Shown here: positions 41,278 through 50,162 of the stretch, in pieces
How positions within the stretch are numbered: position 1 is the stretch's first letter
How the letters are laid out: every line of letters starts with the position of its first letter
Program-made: the position numbers and the translations under genes
NCBI RefSeq assembly: GCF_015209505.1
Contig: NZ_JADEYC010000009.1
Span: 282,187-346,186, forward strand
DNA: 64,000 nucleotides
Direction of reading: 5' to 3'
From: Saccharopolyspora montiporae
GTDB taxonomy: Bacteria; Actinomycetota; Actinomycetes; Mycobacteriales; Pseudonocardiaceae
The notes under the pieces: model-generated
The model's database searches: none
Seen by the model: only the letters and a program-made list of their open reading frames with translations
What the model was told of the DNA's origin: nothing

Positions 41278-43662
41278 TCAGGGCGCGCCGTTGACCACCT
41301 TGTCGTCCTCGCCGTCGGTGGCCGAGGACTCGTCGATCGCGGTGCTGCGCCGCTTGGAGACCACGATCGCCGCGACGATCACGAGCACCGCCAGCAGCGC
41401 GATGCCGTAGCGCACCGGCGACGGGACCGCGTCACCGACGGTCATGAACACCACGGCCGGAGCGATCAGCACCGACACCAGGTTCATGACCTTCAGCAGC
41501 GGGTTGATCGCCGGACCGGCCGTGTCCTTGAACGGGTCGCCGACCGTATCGCCGATGACCGTGGCCGAATGGGCCTCGGACCCCTTGCCGCCGTGGTAGC
41601 CGTCCTCCACGAGCTTCTTCGAGTTGTCCCAGGCACCGCCCGAGTTGGCGAGGAAGATCGCCATGAGCGTGCCCGTGGCGATCGCACCGGCCAGGTATCC
41701 GGCCAGCGGTCCGACACCGAGGCCGAAGCCGACCGCGATCGGCGCCAGCACCGCCAGCAGCCCCGGCGTCGCCAGTTCGCGCAGCGAGTCGCGGGTGCAG
41801 ATGTCCACGACCCTGCCGTACTCCGGGCGGGTCGTGCCGTCCATGATCCCGGGACTGTCGCGGAACTGCCGGCGCACCTCGTAGACGACCGCGCCGGCCG
41901 CACGGGACACGGCGTTGATCGCCAGCCCGGCGAACAGGAACACCACCGCAGCGCCGATCACCACGCCGACCAGCACGTCCGGCGCGTAGACGAAGTACTC
42001 GGTGGGCCGCAGCGAGCCCGCCACATCGGCCAGCGCCGCGGTGATGGCGTCGGTGTACGAGCCGAACAGCGCGGTCGCCGCCAGCACCGCGGTCGCGATG
42101 GCGATGCCCTTGGTGATCGCCTTCGTCGTGTTGCCCACCGCGTCCAGCTCGGTGAGGATCTTCGCGCTCTCGTCCTCGTCCTCCTCGGACATCTCCGCGA
42201 TGCCCTGGGCGTTGTCCGCCACCGGACCGAAGGTGTCCATCGCGACGATCACGCCGACCGTGGTGAGCAGACCGCAGCCGGCCAGGGCGATCGCGAACAG
42301 CGACACCGCCAGCGAACCCGACAGCGCGAACGCGGCGAACACCGCGACGCCGATCACCAGCGCGGTGTAGACCGCGGACTCGAAACCGACCGACAGCCCG
42401 CTGAGGATGACCGTGGCGGCACCGGTGCGCGAGGACTGGCCGACGTCGCGGACCGGGCGGTTCTCGGTGGCGGTGAAGTAGCCGGTGAGCTTGAGGATCA
42501 CCACGGCCAGCAGGATGCCGATCACCACGGCGACCAGCGCGATCAGCGCGGGGCTGCCCGCGGTGCCGCGGATCTCCTCGGAGACCCCGGTCAGCCCGGC
42601 GAACGTGCTCGGCAGGTAGAGCATCGCGGCCACCGCGCACAGCACAGCCGAGATCCCCGCAGAGATGTAGAAGGAGCGGTTGATCGCGGTCAACGCGCTC
42701 TCCCCGGAGCGGGCGTGCGTGATGTAGACGCCGATGACCGCGGTCAGCACGCCGATCGCGGGCACGATCAGCGGGAACAGCAGTCCGTGCAGGCCGAACG
42801 CCGCGGTGCCGAGGATCAGCGAGGCGACCAGGGTGACCGCGTAGGACTCGAACAGGTCGGCGGCCATACCGGCGCAGTCGCCGACGTTGTCCCCGACGTT
42901 GTCGGCGATGGTGGCCGCGTTGCGCGGGTCGTCCTCCGGGATGTTGTGCTCGACCTTGCCCACCAGGTCCGCACCCACGTCGGCGGCCTTGGTGAAGATG
43001 CCGCCACCGACTCGCATGAACATGGCCAGCAGCGCGGCGCCGAAGCCGAAGCCCTCCAGCACCCGCGGCGCACCCCCGGCGTAGACCAGCACCACCAGGG
43101 CCGCGCCGAACAGGCCCAGGCCGACGGTGGTCATGCCGACGACGCCGCCCGTGCGGAAGGCGACGCGCATCGCCTTCTCGCGCGCCGCACCGGATTCCCG
43201 GGATGCCGCGGCGACCCGCACGTTGGCGCGCGTGGACAGCCACATGCCGAGGTAGCCGATCGCCGCGGAGAACGCCGCGCCGAACAGGAAGAAGATGGAC
43301 CTGCCGATCCGCTCCGCGGGTTCGCCGGGGAGCGCGAACAGCAGCAGGAAGACGATCACCGCGAAGATCGCCAGGGTCCGGAACTGCCGGTTCAAGTAAG
43401 CGGAAGCGCCCTCCTGCACCGCCTTGGCGATGTCCTGCATCTTGGCGGTTCCCTGACCGGCGGCCAGCACCTCCCTGATCAGCACGTAGCCGAAGGCGAG
43501 CGCGGCGAGCGCGATGACCATGACCGCGCCGACCACGGTGTACTCGGTGGCGCCTAGCTCGATACCCGCAGCTCGCTGGGCGAGGTCCATCCGGGGCGGC
43601 GAGCTCGGTGGTGCAGCGCCCTGGGCCCAGCCGCCTTGCTGGACCGGGGTGAGCAGGGACAT
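41278..43662 (-). CDS. hppA: K+-independent proton-translocating pyrophosphatase
   Basis: A 794-residue membrane pyrophosphatase with about 16 helices that couples PPi hydrolysis to proton export. The catalytic loop FTKAADVGADLVGKVEHNIPEDDPRNAATIADNVGDNVGD is around residues 218-258. GNTTKAITKG near 511 has Lys and Thr at the positions that mark the K+-independent subclass (Ala and Ala/Gly in K+-dependent enzymes). ATG 43662 follows AGGAGG. With ppa at 22.8 kb the window encodes both soluble and membrane PPases. Confidence 0.95.
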   Translation of the reverse strand: MSLLTPVQQGGWAQGAAPPSSPPRMDLAQRAAGIELGATEYTVVGAVMVIALAALAFGYVLIREVLAAGQGTAKMQDIAKAVQEGASAYLNRQFRTLAIFAVIVFLLLFALPGEPAERIGRSIFFLFGAAFSAAIGYLGMWLSTRANVRVAAASRESGAAREKAMRVAFRTGGVVGMTTVGLGLFGAALVVLVYAGGAPRVLEGFGFGAALLAMFMRVGGGIFTKAADVGADLVGKVEHNIPEDDPRNAATIADNVGDNVGDCAGMAADLFESYAVTLVASLILGTAAFGLHGLLFPLIVPAIGVLTAVIGVYITHARSGESALTAINRSFYISAGISAVLCAVAAMLYLPSTFAGLTGVSEEIRGTAGSPALIALVAVVIGILLAVVILKLTGYFTATENRPVRDVGQSSRTGAATVILSGLSVGFESAVYTALVIGVAVFAAFALSGSLAVSLFAIALAGCGLLTTVGVIVAMDTFGPVADNAQGIAEMSEEDEDESAKILTELDAVGNTTKAITKGIAIATAVLAATALFGSYTDAITAALADVAGSLRPTEYFVYAPDVLVGVVIGAAVVFLFAGLAINAVSRAAGAVVYEVRRQFRDSPGIMDGTTRPEYGRVVDICTRDSLRELATPGLLAVLAPIAVGFGLGVGPLAGYLAGAIATGTLMAIFLANSGGAWDNSKKLVEDGYHGGKGSEAHSATVIGDTVGDPFKDTAGPAINPLLKVMNLVSVLIAPAVVFMTVGDAVPSPVRYGIALLAVLVIVAAIVVSKRRSTAIDESSATDGEDDKVVNGAP

Positions 43663-44075
43663 CCGTCCTCCTGGTTTGTGCTCGGTTCAACGCCGACGGC
43701 CGCGGTCGGCCGCGCTCCGGCGCGTGGTGGCGGCCCCGCCGGGCGACCGGGGTCGTCCGTGGCGAGGTCGTGGCCGGGGAGTCTATGCAGACGACCAGTG
43801 GCTTACCTCACGGTGTGATACGTGACTCCGGCCGACATGGGGTTTCGTTATTGTTTCATCGATTCAGAACGGGTCTTGATCGCCCGAACGGGCACAGATC
43901 GATTTGGCCCGAACGGGGGATGTCCGGTACAAGGACGCGCTTCGCGTCCGCGTCCGCTCGCCCGCCACACGGCACAATCCGCCCGATCAGACGACCGCCG
44001 AGCAGGTGATCAACGCCGTTCTCCCCTTCCCGCACCGCGCGTAGATCCGTCCTAGCGCTGTGCGAGGCTCGTCCG
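43663..44075. other. Divergent region between hppA and helicase
   Basis: 413 nt with no credible gene. CCCGAACGGG occurs twice (43883-43892, 43908-43917) with a partial copy (GAACGGG, 43867-43873), and GGACGCG-CTT-CGCGTCC (43933-43949) is a small hairpin. These may be regulatory sites for one or both divergent genes. Confidence 0.5.
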
Positions 44076-46454
44076 GTGAGCGCAGCGCACGAAGACGGCG
44101 GCGGCCGGCTCCTGCAGCGGGTGCTGGCCGGCGTCCCCGTCGGCGAATCCCCGGTGCGGCACGTGCAGCAGGTACCCGCGCGCCCCGCCCGCACCGCGGC
44201 GTGGCCGCAGTGGGTGCCCGAGGAACTCGCCGCGGCCCTCGCCGAGCAGGGCGCGCAGCAGCCGTGGCAACACCAGGCCGAGGGGGCCGATGCGGTGCAC
44301 GGCGGGGAGAACGTCGTGATCGCCACCGGTACGGCGTCCGGGAAGTCACTCGTCTACCAGCTGCCGGTCCTCGCCCGCCTCCTCACCGAGGAGCGCGGCA
44401 CCGCGCTGTACGTCTCGCCCACCAAGGCGCTCGGCGCCGACCAGTTGCGCGCGGTGCAGGAGCTCGGACTGGACGGCGTCCGCGCCGCGTCGTACGACGG
44501 GGACACGCCGAAGGTGGAGCGCGACTGGGTGCGCCAGCACGCCCGGTGGATCTTCACCAACCCGGACATGCTGCACAACGGGGTCCTGCCGGCGCACGGC
44601 CGCTGGTCCCGCTTCTTCCGCAGGCTCACGCACATCGTCGTCGACGAGTGCCACACCTACCGGGGCGTGTTCGGCTCGCACGTGGCGCTGCTGCTGCGCA
44701 GGCTGCGCCGGATCGCGCGGCACTACGGCGCGGATCCGGTCTTCGTTCTGGCCTCGGCCACGATCTCGGACCCCGAATCGCTGGCGCAGCGGCTGACCGG
44801 CGCACCGTGCCGGGCGATCACCGAGGACGGTTCGCCGCGCGGTGCCCGCACGGTGGTCCTCTGGGAACCGCCGCTGCTGGACGACATCACCGGGGAGAAC
44901 GACGCCCCCGTTCGGCGGTCGGCGGGCGCGGAGACCGCGCGGATCATGACCGAGCTGGTCATCGAGAACGCCCGCACGCTGGCGTTCATCCGCTCCCGCC
45001 GCGGCGTCGAGATCGCGGCGCTGACCGCCCGGCGGGCACTGTCCGAAGTGGACGACAAGTTGCCGGCCAAGGTCGCTTCCTACCGGGGCGGCTACCTCCC
45101 GGAGGAACGGCGGGAACTGGAACGCGAGTTACTCTCCGGCGACCTGCTGGCGGTGTCCACGACGAACGCGCTGGAGCTGGGGGTCGACATCGCCGGGCTC
45201 GACGCGGTGGTGGTCGCCGGGTACCCGGGCACGCTCGCCTCGTTCTGGCAGCAGGCCGGCCGGGCGGGCCGCGAGGGGGACGGGGCGCTGGTGATCTTCG
45301 TGGCCCGGGACGATCCGCTGGACACGTACCTGGTGCACCACCCGCCAGCGGTGCTGGACCGGCCGGTGGAGGCGACCGTGCTGGACCCGGCGAACCCGTA
45401 CGTGCTGGAACCGCACCTGGCGTGCGCGGCGGCCGAACTGCCGCTCGACGAGGGGTGCCTGGCCGATTTCGGCGGGGCACCCGCGCATGCGGCGGTGCGC
45501 GCGTTGGCGGAGGAGAACGTCCTGCGCCGCAGGCGCACCGGCTGGTTCTGGACGTCCCGGGACCGCCCGCACCGCGGGGTCGAACTGCGCGGTTCCGGTG
45601 AGCCGCCGGTGGCCGTGGTGGAGGGCGACACGGGCAGGCTGCTGGGCACGGTGGACGCCGATTCCGCGTGCTCGACGGTGCATCCGGGTGCGGTGTACCT
45701 GCATCGCGGGGAGTCGTTCGTGGTGGACGACCTGGATCTGGAATCCGGGATCGCCCTGGTGCACGAGGAGGCTCCGGAGTGGACCACCTCGCCGCGGGAC
45801 GTCGTGGACATCTCGGTGCTGAGCACGTCCGAGCAGTACCGGCCCGGGCCGGGCGTCACGGTGAACGTGGGCGATGTGCAGGTCACCGCGCAGGTCGTCG
45901 GCTACCTGCGGAAACTGCCCTCCGGGCAGGTCCTCGACCAGGTCTCGCTGGACCTGCCCGCACAGAGCCTGGTCACCCGCGCTGTCTGGTACACGGTCAG
46001 CGACGAGCTGTTGCACGGCAGCGCACCGGGGGGCGCCGGGCTGGATCCGGCGCGCGTCCCCGGTGCGCTGCATGCCGCCGAGCACGCGGCGATCGGACTG
46101 CTCCCGCTGTTCGCGACCTGTGACAGGTGGGACATCGGCGGGGTTTCCACCGCGCTGCACGGAGACACCGGGGAGGCAACGGTGTTCGTGCACGACGGAC
46201 ATCCGGGCGGTGCCGGATTCGCCGATCGCGGATTCGCCGCACTGGTCCCGTGGTTGGCCGCGACGCGCGAGGCGATCGCTTCCTGCGAGTGCTCGGCCGG
46301 GTGCCCGTCCTGCGTCCAGTCGCCCAAGTGCGGGAATGGCAACGAACCGCTGGACAAGGCGGGGGCGGTGGCTTTGCTCGATGCGGTGTCGGCCGTGCTC
46401 GGGGGAAGCACCACCGGTCCGGCTGGGCTGCACGACCGTCCGGCGGATTCCTGA
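44076..46454 (+). CDS. DEAD/DEAH helicase with DUF1998 domain (MrfA/Hrq1 type)
   Basis: A 792-residue superfamily 2 helicase, orthologous in position to Rv3649. Walker A ATGTASGKS is at 83-91, DECH at 190-193, SATISDPE and the motif VI segment QQAGRAGREGDG follow. The C-terminal DUF1998 region has the Cys cluster CECSAGCPSCVQSPKC at about 736-751. Bacillus MrfA of this class acts in mitomycin lesion repair; a DNA-repair role is inferred. GTG 44076 is preceded by GAGG. Confidence 0.93.
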   Translation: MSAAHEDGGGRLLQRVLAGVPVGESPVRHVQQVPARPARTAAWPQWVPEELAAALAEQGAQQPWQHQAEGADAVHGGENVVIATGTASGKSLVYQLPVLARLLTEERGTALYVSPTKALGADQLRAVQELGLDGVRAASYDGDTPKVERDWVRQHARWIFTNPDMLHNGVLPAHGRWSRFFRRLTHIVVDECHTYRGVFGSHVALLLRRLRRIARHYGADPVFVLASATISDPESLAQRLTGAPCRAITEDGSPRGARTVVLWEPPLLDDITGENDAPVRRSAGAETARIMTELVIENARTLAFIRSRRGVEIAALTARRALSEVDDKLPAKVASYRGGYLPEERRELERELLSGDLLAVSTTNALELGVDIAGLDAVVVAGYPGTLASFWQQAGRAGREGDGALVIFVARDDPLDTYLVHHPPAVLDRPVEATVLDPANPYVLEPHLACAAAELPLDEGCLADFGGAPAHAAVRALAEENVLRRRRTGWFWTSRDRPHRGVELRGSGEPPVAVVEGDTGRLLGTVDADSACSTVHPGAVYLHRGESFVVDDLDLESGIALVHEEAPEWTTSPRDVVDISVLSTSEQYRPGPGVTVNVGDVQVTAQVVGYLRKLPSGQVLDQVSLDLPAQSLVTRAVWYTVSDELLHGSAPGGAGLDPARVPGALHAAEHAAIGLLPLFATCDRWDIGGVSTALHGDTGEATVFVHDGHPGGAGFADRGFAALVPWLAATREAIASCECSAGCPSCVQSPKCGNGNEPLDKAGAVALLDAVSAVLGGSTTGPAGLHDRPADS

Positions 46455-46552
46455 GCCGGCGGGGCTGGCCTGCTCAGGGCCGCGTCCGATCGCTTCGGGG
46501 AGCCCGGGCGCGGTGCCGGTTCCGGTGGATTCGCGCACGGCCGACGACCGCA

Positions 46553-47200
46553 TCACCGCGAGGGCGCTACGAGCTCCACCACGTGTGGGTCGTTCCGGGT
46601 TCCGGCAGCGCGCAGCGCGTCCAGGACGAACTCCGCCTCCGGGAGCCGCCAGCCGCACACCTCCGGTTTCACCCGCCAGTGCACCGAGCCGTGCGGGTAT
46701 GCGGTGGGCGGCATCGGAACCCAGCTGCCGCTGGCGTGCCAGCGCACTCCCGGCTCGTCGACCGCTCCGCTGCCGCCGGCCACCAGGAAGAACCAGCTAC
46801 CCAGCGGCGTGGCCACGATCGGCACCGGGAATCCGAGCTCGCGCAGCACGGCCGCCGCGCTCCTGCCGAGTTCGGCGTCCACCTGCAGCGCGTCGAGCTT
46901 GCTCCCGGTGGCCACCAGCAGGCTGTACGGCCGCTCGACCCACCAGGACGCCGCGCGATCCGGGGCGATCTGCGGGTCCGGGGCCCAATCCGCGAGCACC
47001 GGCACGGGTTCCGCACCGCTCGCCCGTTCCGCGTCGACCCACTCGCCGTCCTGGAGGTAGGTACCCGGAACCACCGGCCAACCGCGCGAAGCGAAACCGA
47101 TCGCCTGCACGCGGAGTTCGATCCGGCTGCTGGAGATCCCGGCCGGGTGGGCCGGGATGCCGCGGAAGGCGTGTTGCCACCCGTCCGCCGACGAATACAT
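46553..47200 (-). CDS. Small primase/polymerase-like protein
   Basis: A 215-residue protein resembling the N-terminal Prim-Pol domain: AIGFASRGWPVVPG near the start, a WAPDPQ...WW segment, LLVATGSKLDALQVDAELG and a later glycine-rich strand. It lacks the C-terminal helicase of phage and plasmid primases. The usual DxD is reduced to LDALQVDAE, so activity is uncertain. ATG 47200 has AAGGAGG at 8 nt. Convergent with the helicase gene. Confidence 0.68.
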   Translation of the reverse strand: MYSSADGWQHAFRGIPAHPAGISSSRIELRVQAIGFASRGWPVVPGTYLQDGEWVDAERASGAEPVPVLADWAPDPQIAPDRAASWWVERPYSLLVATGSKLDALQVDAELGRSAAAVLRELGFPVPIVATPLGSWFFLVAGGSGAVDEPGVRWHASGSWVPMPPTAYPHGSVHWRVKPEVCGWRLPEAEFVLDALRAAGTRNDPHVVELVAPSR

Positions 47201-47630
47201 CTGCTCCGCCTCCTTGTTTTCGAGTGAACTCGCGCTGCCGGTCCCGGTCCGGGCCGGTTCGGGGTCGACCCGGACCGGGACACCGCGGCCGACGACGCCT
47301 TTGTCGCCGACCCAGCTCGTGCTCACACCAACAATCAACGGCATCGACCGGGCGGAAGTACACCCCCGCGTCGATGACCGGTCGTCGGGCCGCGACGAGC
47401 GCAGTTGCGAGTAGAGATGCGCTGAAAGATCACCCGGGGCGGGTCGATCAGTCGCACCGCCGGTCCCAGCATGCGCCGTGCTCAGCCGATGCGCGCGCTG
47501 ATCGTTCCGGTGCGCACCACCGGACCAGGTGGGCAGCCGGTCTTCGGGCCGCGAGCTGCGGCGATGGATCCCGCCGCAGCCGCACATCGAGGACGAGGAC
47601 CACGAACCACTCGTCGTGCCCAGCGACCGC
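47201..47630. other. Region between tad operon end and primase-like gene
   Basis: 430 nt with no credible gene. A strong hairpin (arms GTCCCGGTCCGGG 47241-47253 and CCCGGACCGGGAC 47269-47281) lies 41 nt before the primase-like start; it can serve as terminator of the leftward tad operon or as a leader structure. Confidence 0.6.
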
Positions 47631-48113
47631 TCATCGGGAGCGCCGAGCGGTACGAACCGGTGACGGCCCGGAGCACCCGGTGCGCCGGGCCGAATCCGGT
47701 GCGCCCACCCGTCCCGCACCGCAGGCCGGTGGCGGGGTTTCCGTTGTCCCGGCCCACCGAGCGGGCGGCGAGCCGTCCACCGGTCCGGCCCGAGCCCGTC
47801 CCGTCACCTCGCCCAACCCCGGAACCGAGGCGCGCAGCTGAACCCGCGCCTCGCCCACCGACACGGTGCACGAGGTCAGACCCGTCCCCATCGCGGCGGC
47901 CACGACTTCCGCATGCCCGCAGGCCGCAGCCGCGCCCGTGGCGGAATGCGCGGCCGCCGCCAGTGCGGCGAGATCGGCGGCACCTTCGGCCCGATGCCGC
48001 GCCGCGACCGCGGAACCGGCCTGCACCACCACCCACAGCACCGAGATCAGCACCAGGACCAGCGTCGCGGCGAACGGGGTGGCCGCTCCCCCGTCTCCGC
48101 CGAACCTCCTCAC
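47631..48113 (-). CDS. TadE/TadG-like protein (Rv3654c type)
   Basis: A 160-residue protein with one N-terminal membrane helix (ATPFAATLVLVLISVLWVVVQAG) and a pseudopilin-like Ala-rich helix, as in the 'helicase/secretion neighbourhood TadE-like' family. The C-terminal third is unusually Pro/Arg-rich. GTG 48113 overlaps the tadE stop (GTGA). Last gene of the Tad operon. Confidence 0.82.
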   Translation of the reverse strand: MRRFGGDGGAATPFAATLVLVLISVLWVVVQAGSAVAARHRAEGAADLAALAAAAHSATGAAAACGHAEVVAAAMGTGLTSCTVSVGEARVQLRASVPGLGEVTGRARAGPVDGSPPARWAGTTETPPPACGAGRVGAPDSARRTGCSGPSPVRTARRSR

Positions 48114-48511
48114 CCGGCCGCACCTCCCGGCGGATCCGCAGCCCCGAAGTGCACCCCGGGTTCGGGGACGGCCACCGCGCTGGCGTGCGCCTGCAACGCG
48201 CCGGTGAACCCGGTGAGCGGAATCCGGACGTCCGCGGTCACCCGGTCGGCAGCGGGCAACACGTCCAACACCGCCCGGTCGCCCGCGATCGCCGACACGG
48301 CGGCGCCTGCCCGGGCCACATCGCCCCGGGCCGACAACCGGGCCGCTTCCACCGCCGCGTCGGTGCAGCGCAGCTGCACTGTCATCGCGTTGACCCCGGA
48401 CAGCACCACGGCGAAAACCCCGACGACCGCGCAGATGCCGAGCGCGGCTTCCGCGGTGACCACCCCCGCATCAGCCGGCAGGCCGGTACGTGGTCGATGT
48501 TCCGGGCGCAT
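48110..48511 (-). CDS. TadE-family minor pilin
   Basis: A 133-residue protein with DAG-VVTAEAALGICAVVGVFAVVL: Gly then a hydrophobic stretch with Glu at +5, the prepilin cleavage pattern. ATG 48511 (or GTG 48514) overlaps the upstream pilin stop; GGAG lies 7 nt before the ATG. Likely a minor pilin of the Tad system. Confidence 0.84.
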   Translation of the reverse strand: MRPEHRPRTGLPADAGVVTAEAALGICAVVGVFAVVLSGVNAMTVQLRCTDAAVEAARLSARGDVARAGAAVSAIAGDRAVLDVLPAADRVTADVRIPLTGFTGALQAHASAVAVPEPGVHFGAADPPGGAAG

Positions 48512-48732
48512 CACGGTTCTCCACCGCGCAGACCGCGTTCGATCAGTGCGGTCAGGCCCGCTTCGGCCGCGTCCCCGGTGACCACGGTGTAGAGCACCGC
48601 GGCGAACGCCACCGCCGCGACCGTGCCCATCGCGTACTCGGCCGTGCTCATTCCCGCATCCCCGCGCAACGCGCACCGGATCCGGTCCAACCACCCCCGT
48701 CGACCCACCTTCGTCTCGCCCAACCGGCTCAT
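48511..48732 (-). CDS. Flp-like pilin (DUF4244)
   Basis: A 73-residue protein. A basic leader of about 27 residues ends in Gly, followed by MSTAEYAMGTVAAVAFAAVLYTVV: Glu at +5 and a long helix, so prepilin peptidase cleavage before Met28 is expected. It is the major pilin candidate. Strictly it lies between tadC and tadE, as in Rv3656c loci. No prepilin peptidase gene is in the window. Confidence 0.88.
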   Translation of the reverse strand: MSRLGETKVGRRGWLDRIRCALRGDAGMSTAEYAMGTVAAVAFAAVLYTVVTGDAAEAGLTALIERGLRGGEP

Positions 48733-48780
48733 CCCGAAAACCCTCCCTCTGCAGTGGATTGCTCATCTCGTCCGGACCGA

Positions 48781-49377
48781 TCACCAGAGCAGCGCGGATC
48801 GCTGCAGCAGCCCGAGGACCACGGGGACCACCCCGAGGCACAGGAACGCGGGCAGGAAGCACAGACCGAGCGGGCCTGCGATCCACACCGCGGCACGCTG
48901 CGAGCGCCGCTGCGCCGATTCCGCAGCGCGTTCTCGCTCCCGTGCCGCGATCTCGGTGGCCGCGGCAGCCAGCCCGGCCCCGGTACGGGCACTGCGCCGC
49001 GCAGCCCGCGCCAGGTCAGCGGTGCCCGGGTGCCGCAACGCCGGTTCCCACGCCGCCGCGGGATCGACACCGAAGGAGAGGCGCTCCGCTACTTCACGCA
49101 CCGCCGTGCCACCGGCCTCACCCAGTTCCACCGCTACCGCGCGCAGCAGCGGCACCTCCGGCGCCCCGGCCCGGATCCCGGTGGCCAGCAGCTCCCAACC
49201 GGCTGCCGACTGCAGCGGGTCGCCGCGGTCATCGGGGCCCGGCGACCAGAGATCCCGCGCCAGGGCGACCATCCGAGCCGCCGCGCGCGCCGGGGGCGCA
49301 GGTGGGACCGCCCGGATGCGGCGAGCTCTGCGGCGAGCAGCGCCACCCAGCGGCGGTGGCATGCGCAGCGGGTTCAC
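48781..49377 (-). CDS. TadC-type pilus assembly membrane protein
   Basis: A 198-residue type II secretion F-domain protein, short for the family. A basic N-terminus is followed by helical F-domain sequence (GAPEVPLLRAVAVELGEAGG...ARRSARTGAGLAAAATEIAARERERAAESAQRRSQRAAVWIAGPLGLCFLPAF) and two C-terminal membrane helices. GTG 49377 overlaps the tadB stop (GTGA). Confidence 0.85.
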   Translation of the reverse strand: MNPLRMPPPLGGAARRRARRIRAVPPAPPARAAARMVALARDLWSPGPDDRGDPLQSAAGWELLATGIRAGAPEVPLLRAVAVELGEAGGTAVREVAERLSFGVDPAAAWEPALRHPGTADLARAARRSARTGAGLAAAATEIAARERERAAESAQRRSQRAAVWIAGPLGLCFLPAFLCLGVVPVVLGLLQRSALLW

Positions 49378-50162
49378 GTCGATACCCCCACCGCCGTGAG
49401 CCGGTTCGTCCAACCGAGTCCCGCGCAGAGCAACGCGCCGCCGAGCAGCACCAGCAGTTGACCGACGGCTGTTCCGGACAACACGGAAACCGGTCCCGCA
49501 CCGAGCGATTCGCCCATCACCAGCCCGAACACCGGGAGCACGGCGAGCAGCCGGGCCGTGGCTCGCGGTCCGGCCATCTTCGACTCCAGATCGCGCACGC
49601 GAGCCGCGCGCTGGTGGAGGGTGCGGCGCACCGACTCCAGCAGCTCGGCCAGCCCGACGCCGTGCCGATCGGCGAGGTCCCACGCCCGGCACAGCTGGGC
49701 CAGCGGAGCGCGCGGCACCGCATGCTCCTCCGCGATCCGGCCGACCCCCGCGCCCAACCGGGTAGCCGAGGCGAGCCGGGTGAGCAGCTCGGCGACCGGA
49801 CGACCGCGCTGGGCGGCCCGGCACTCGCGGGCCGCGCCCTCCGCCGCGTCGGCGGGCTGCGCCCCGGCGCGCAACTGCGCCACCACCAAGCGCAACGCAC
49901 CCAGCAGCGCATCCGCCTCGGCCAGGTCCGCGCACCGCTGCCGGTGCGCGCGGTGGTGGGTCGCTGCGATACCGGCCAGACCGACGACGGCGCACGCACC
50001 CGCAACACCGAGCGGGACGAACCCGGCCGCCGCACACGCCGCGAGCGCCAGGTGCCGCGGGCGAAACGGGTGCGAACGGCGGGATTCCGGGTCGGGACGC
50101 GGGCGCAACCTGCGCCGGGCGCGGCGGCGAGCCGGCGATACGGCGCCAAGACGAATCAGCAT
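49374..50162 (-). CDS. TadB-type pilus assembly membrane protein
   Basis: A 262-residue F-domain protein: Arg-rich N-terminus, helices at about 36-65, a cytoplasmic helical domain (ADALLGALRLVVAQLRAGAQPADAAE...LCRAWDLADRHGVGLAELLESV) and two C-terminal helices. ATG 50162 overlaps the tadA stop by 7 nt; the longer open frame upstream runs antisense-like through tadA and is rejected. Confidence 0.87.
   Translation of the reverse strand: MLIRLGAVSPARRRARRRLRPRPDPESRRSHPFRPRHLALAACAAAGFVPLGVAGACAVVGLAGIAATHHRAHRQRCADLAEADALLGALRLVVAQLRAGAQPADAAEGAARECRAAQRGRPVAELLTRLASATRLGAGVGRIAEEHAVPRAPLAQLCRAWDLADRHGVGLAELLESVRRTLHQRAARVRDLESKMAGPRATARLLAVLPVFGLVMGESLGAGPVSVLSGTAVGQLLVLLGGALLCAGLGWTNRLTAVGVST

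Noticed and set aside
43863..43917. LexA/SOS box before the repair helicase
   Set aside because: GAAC occurs but no GTTC half-site at the correct spacing, so the actinobacterial SOS consensus is not met.
47201..47719. N-terminal continuation of the primase-like protein to 47719
   Set aside because: The extra 173 codons are Arg/Ser/Gly-rich with no family resemblance, and AAGGAGG before ATG 47200 marks the start.
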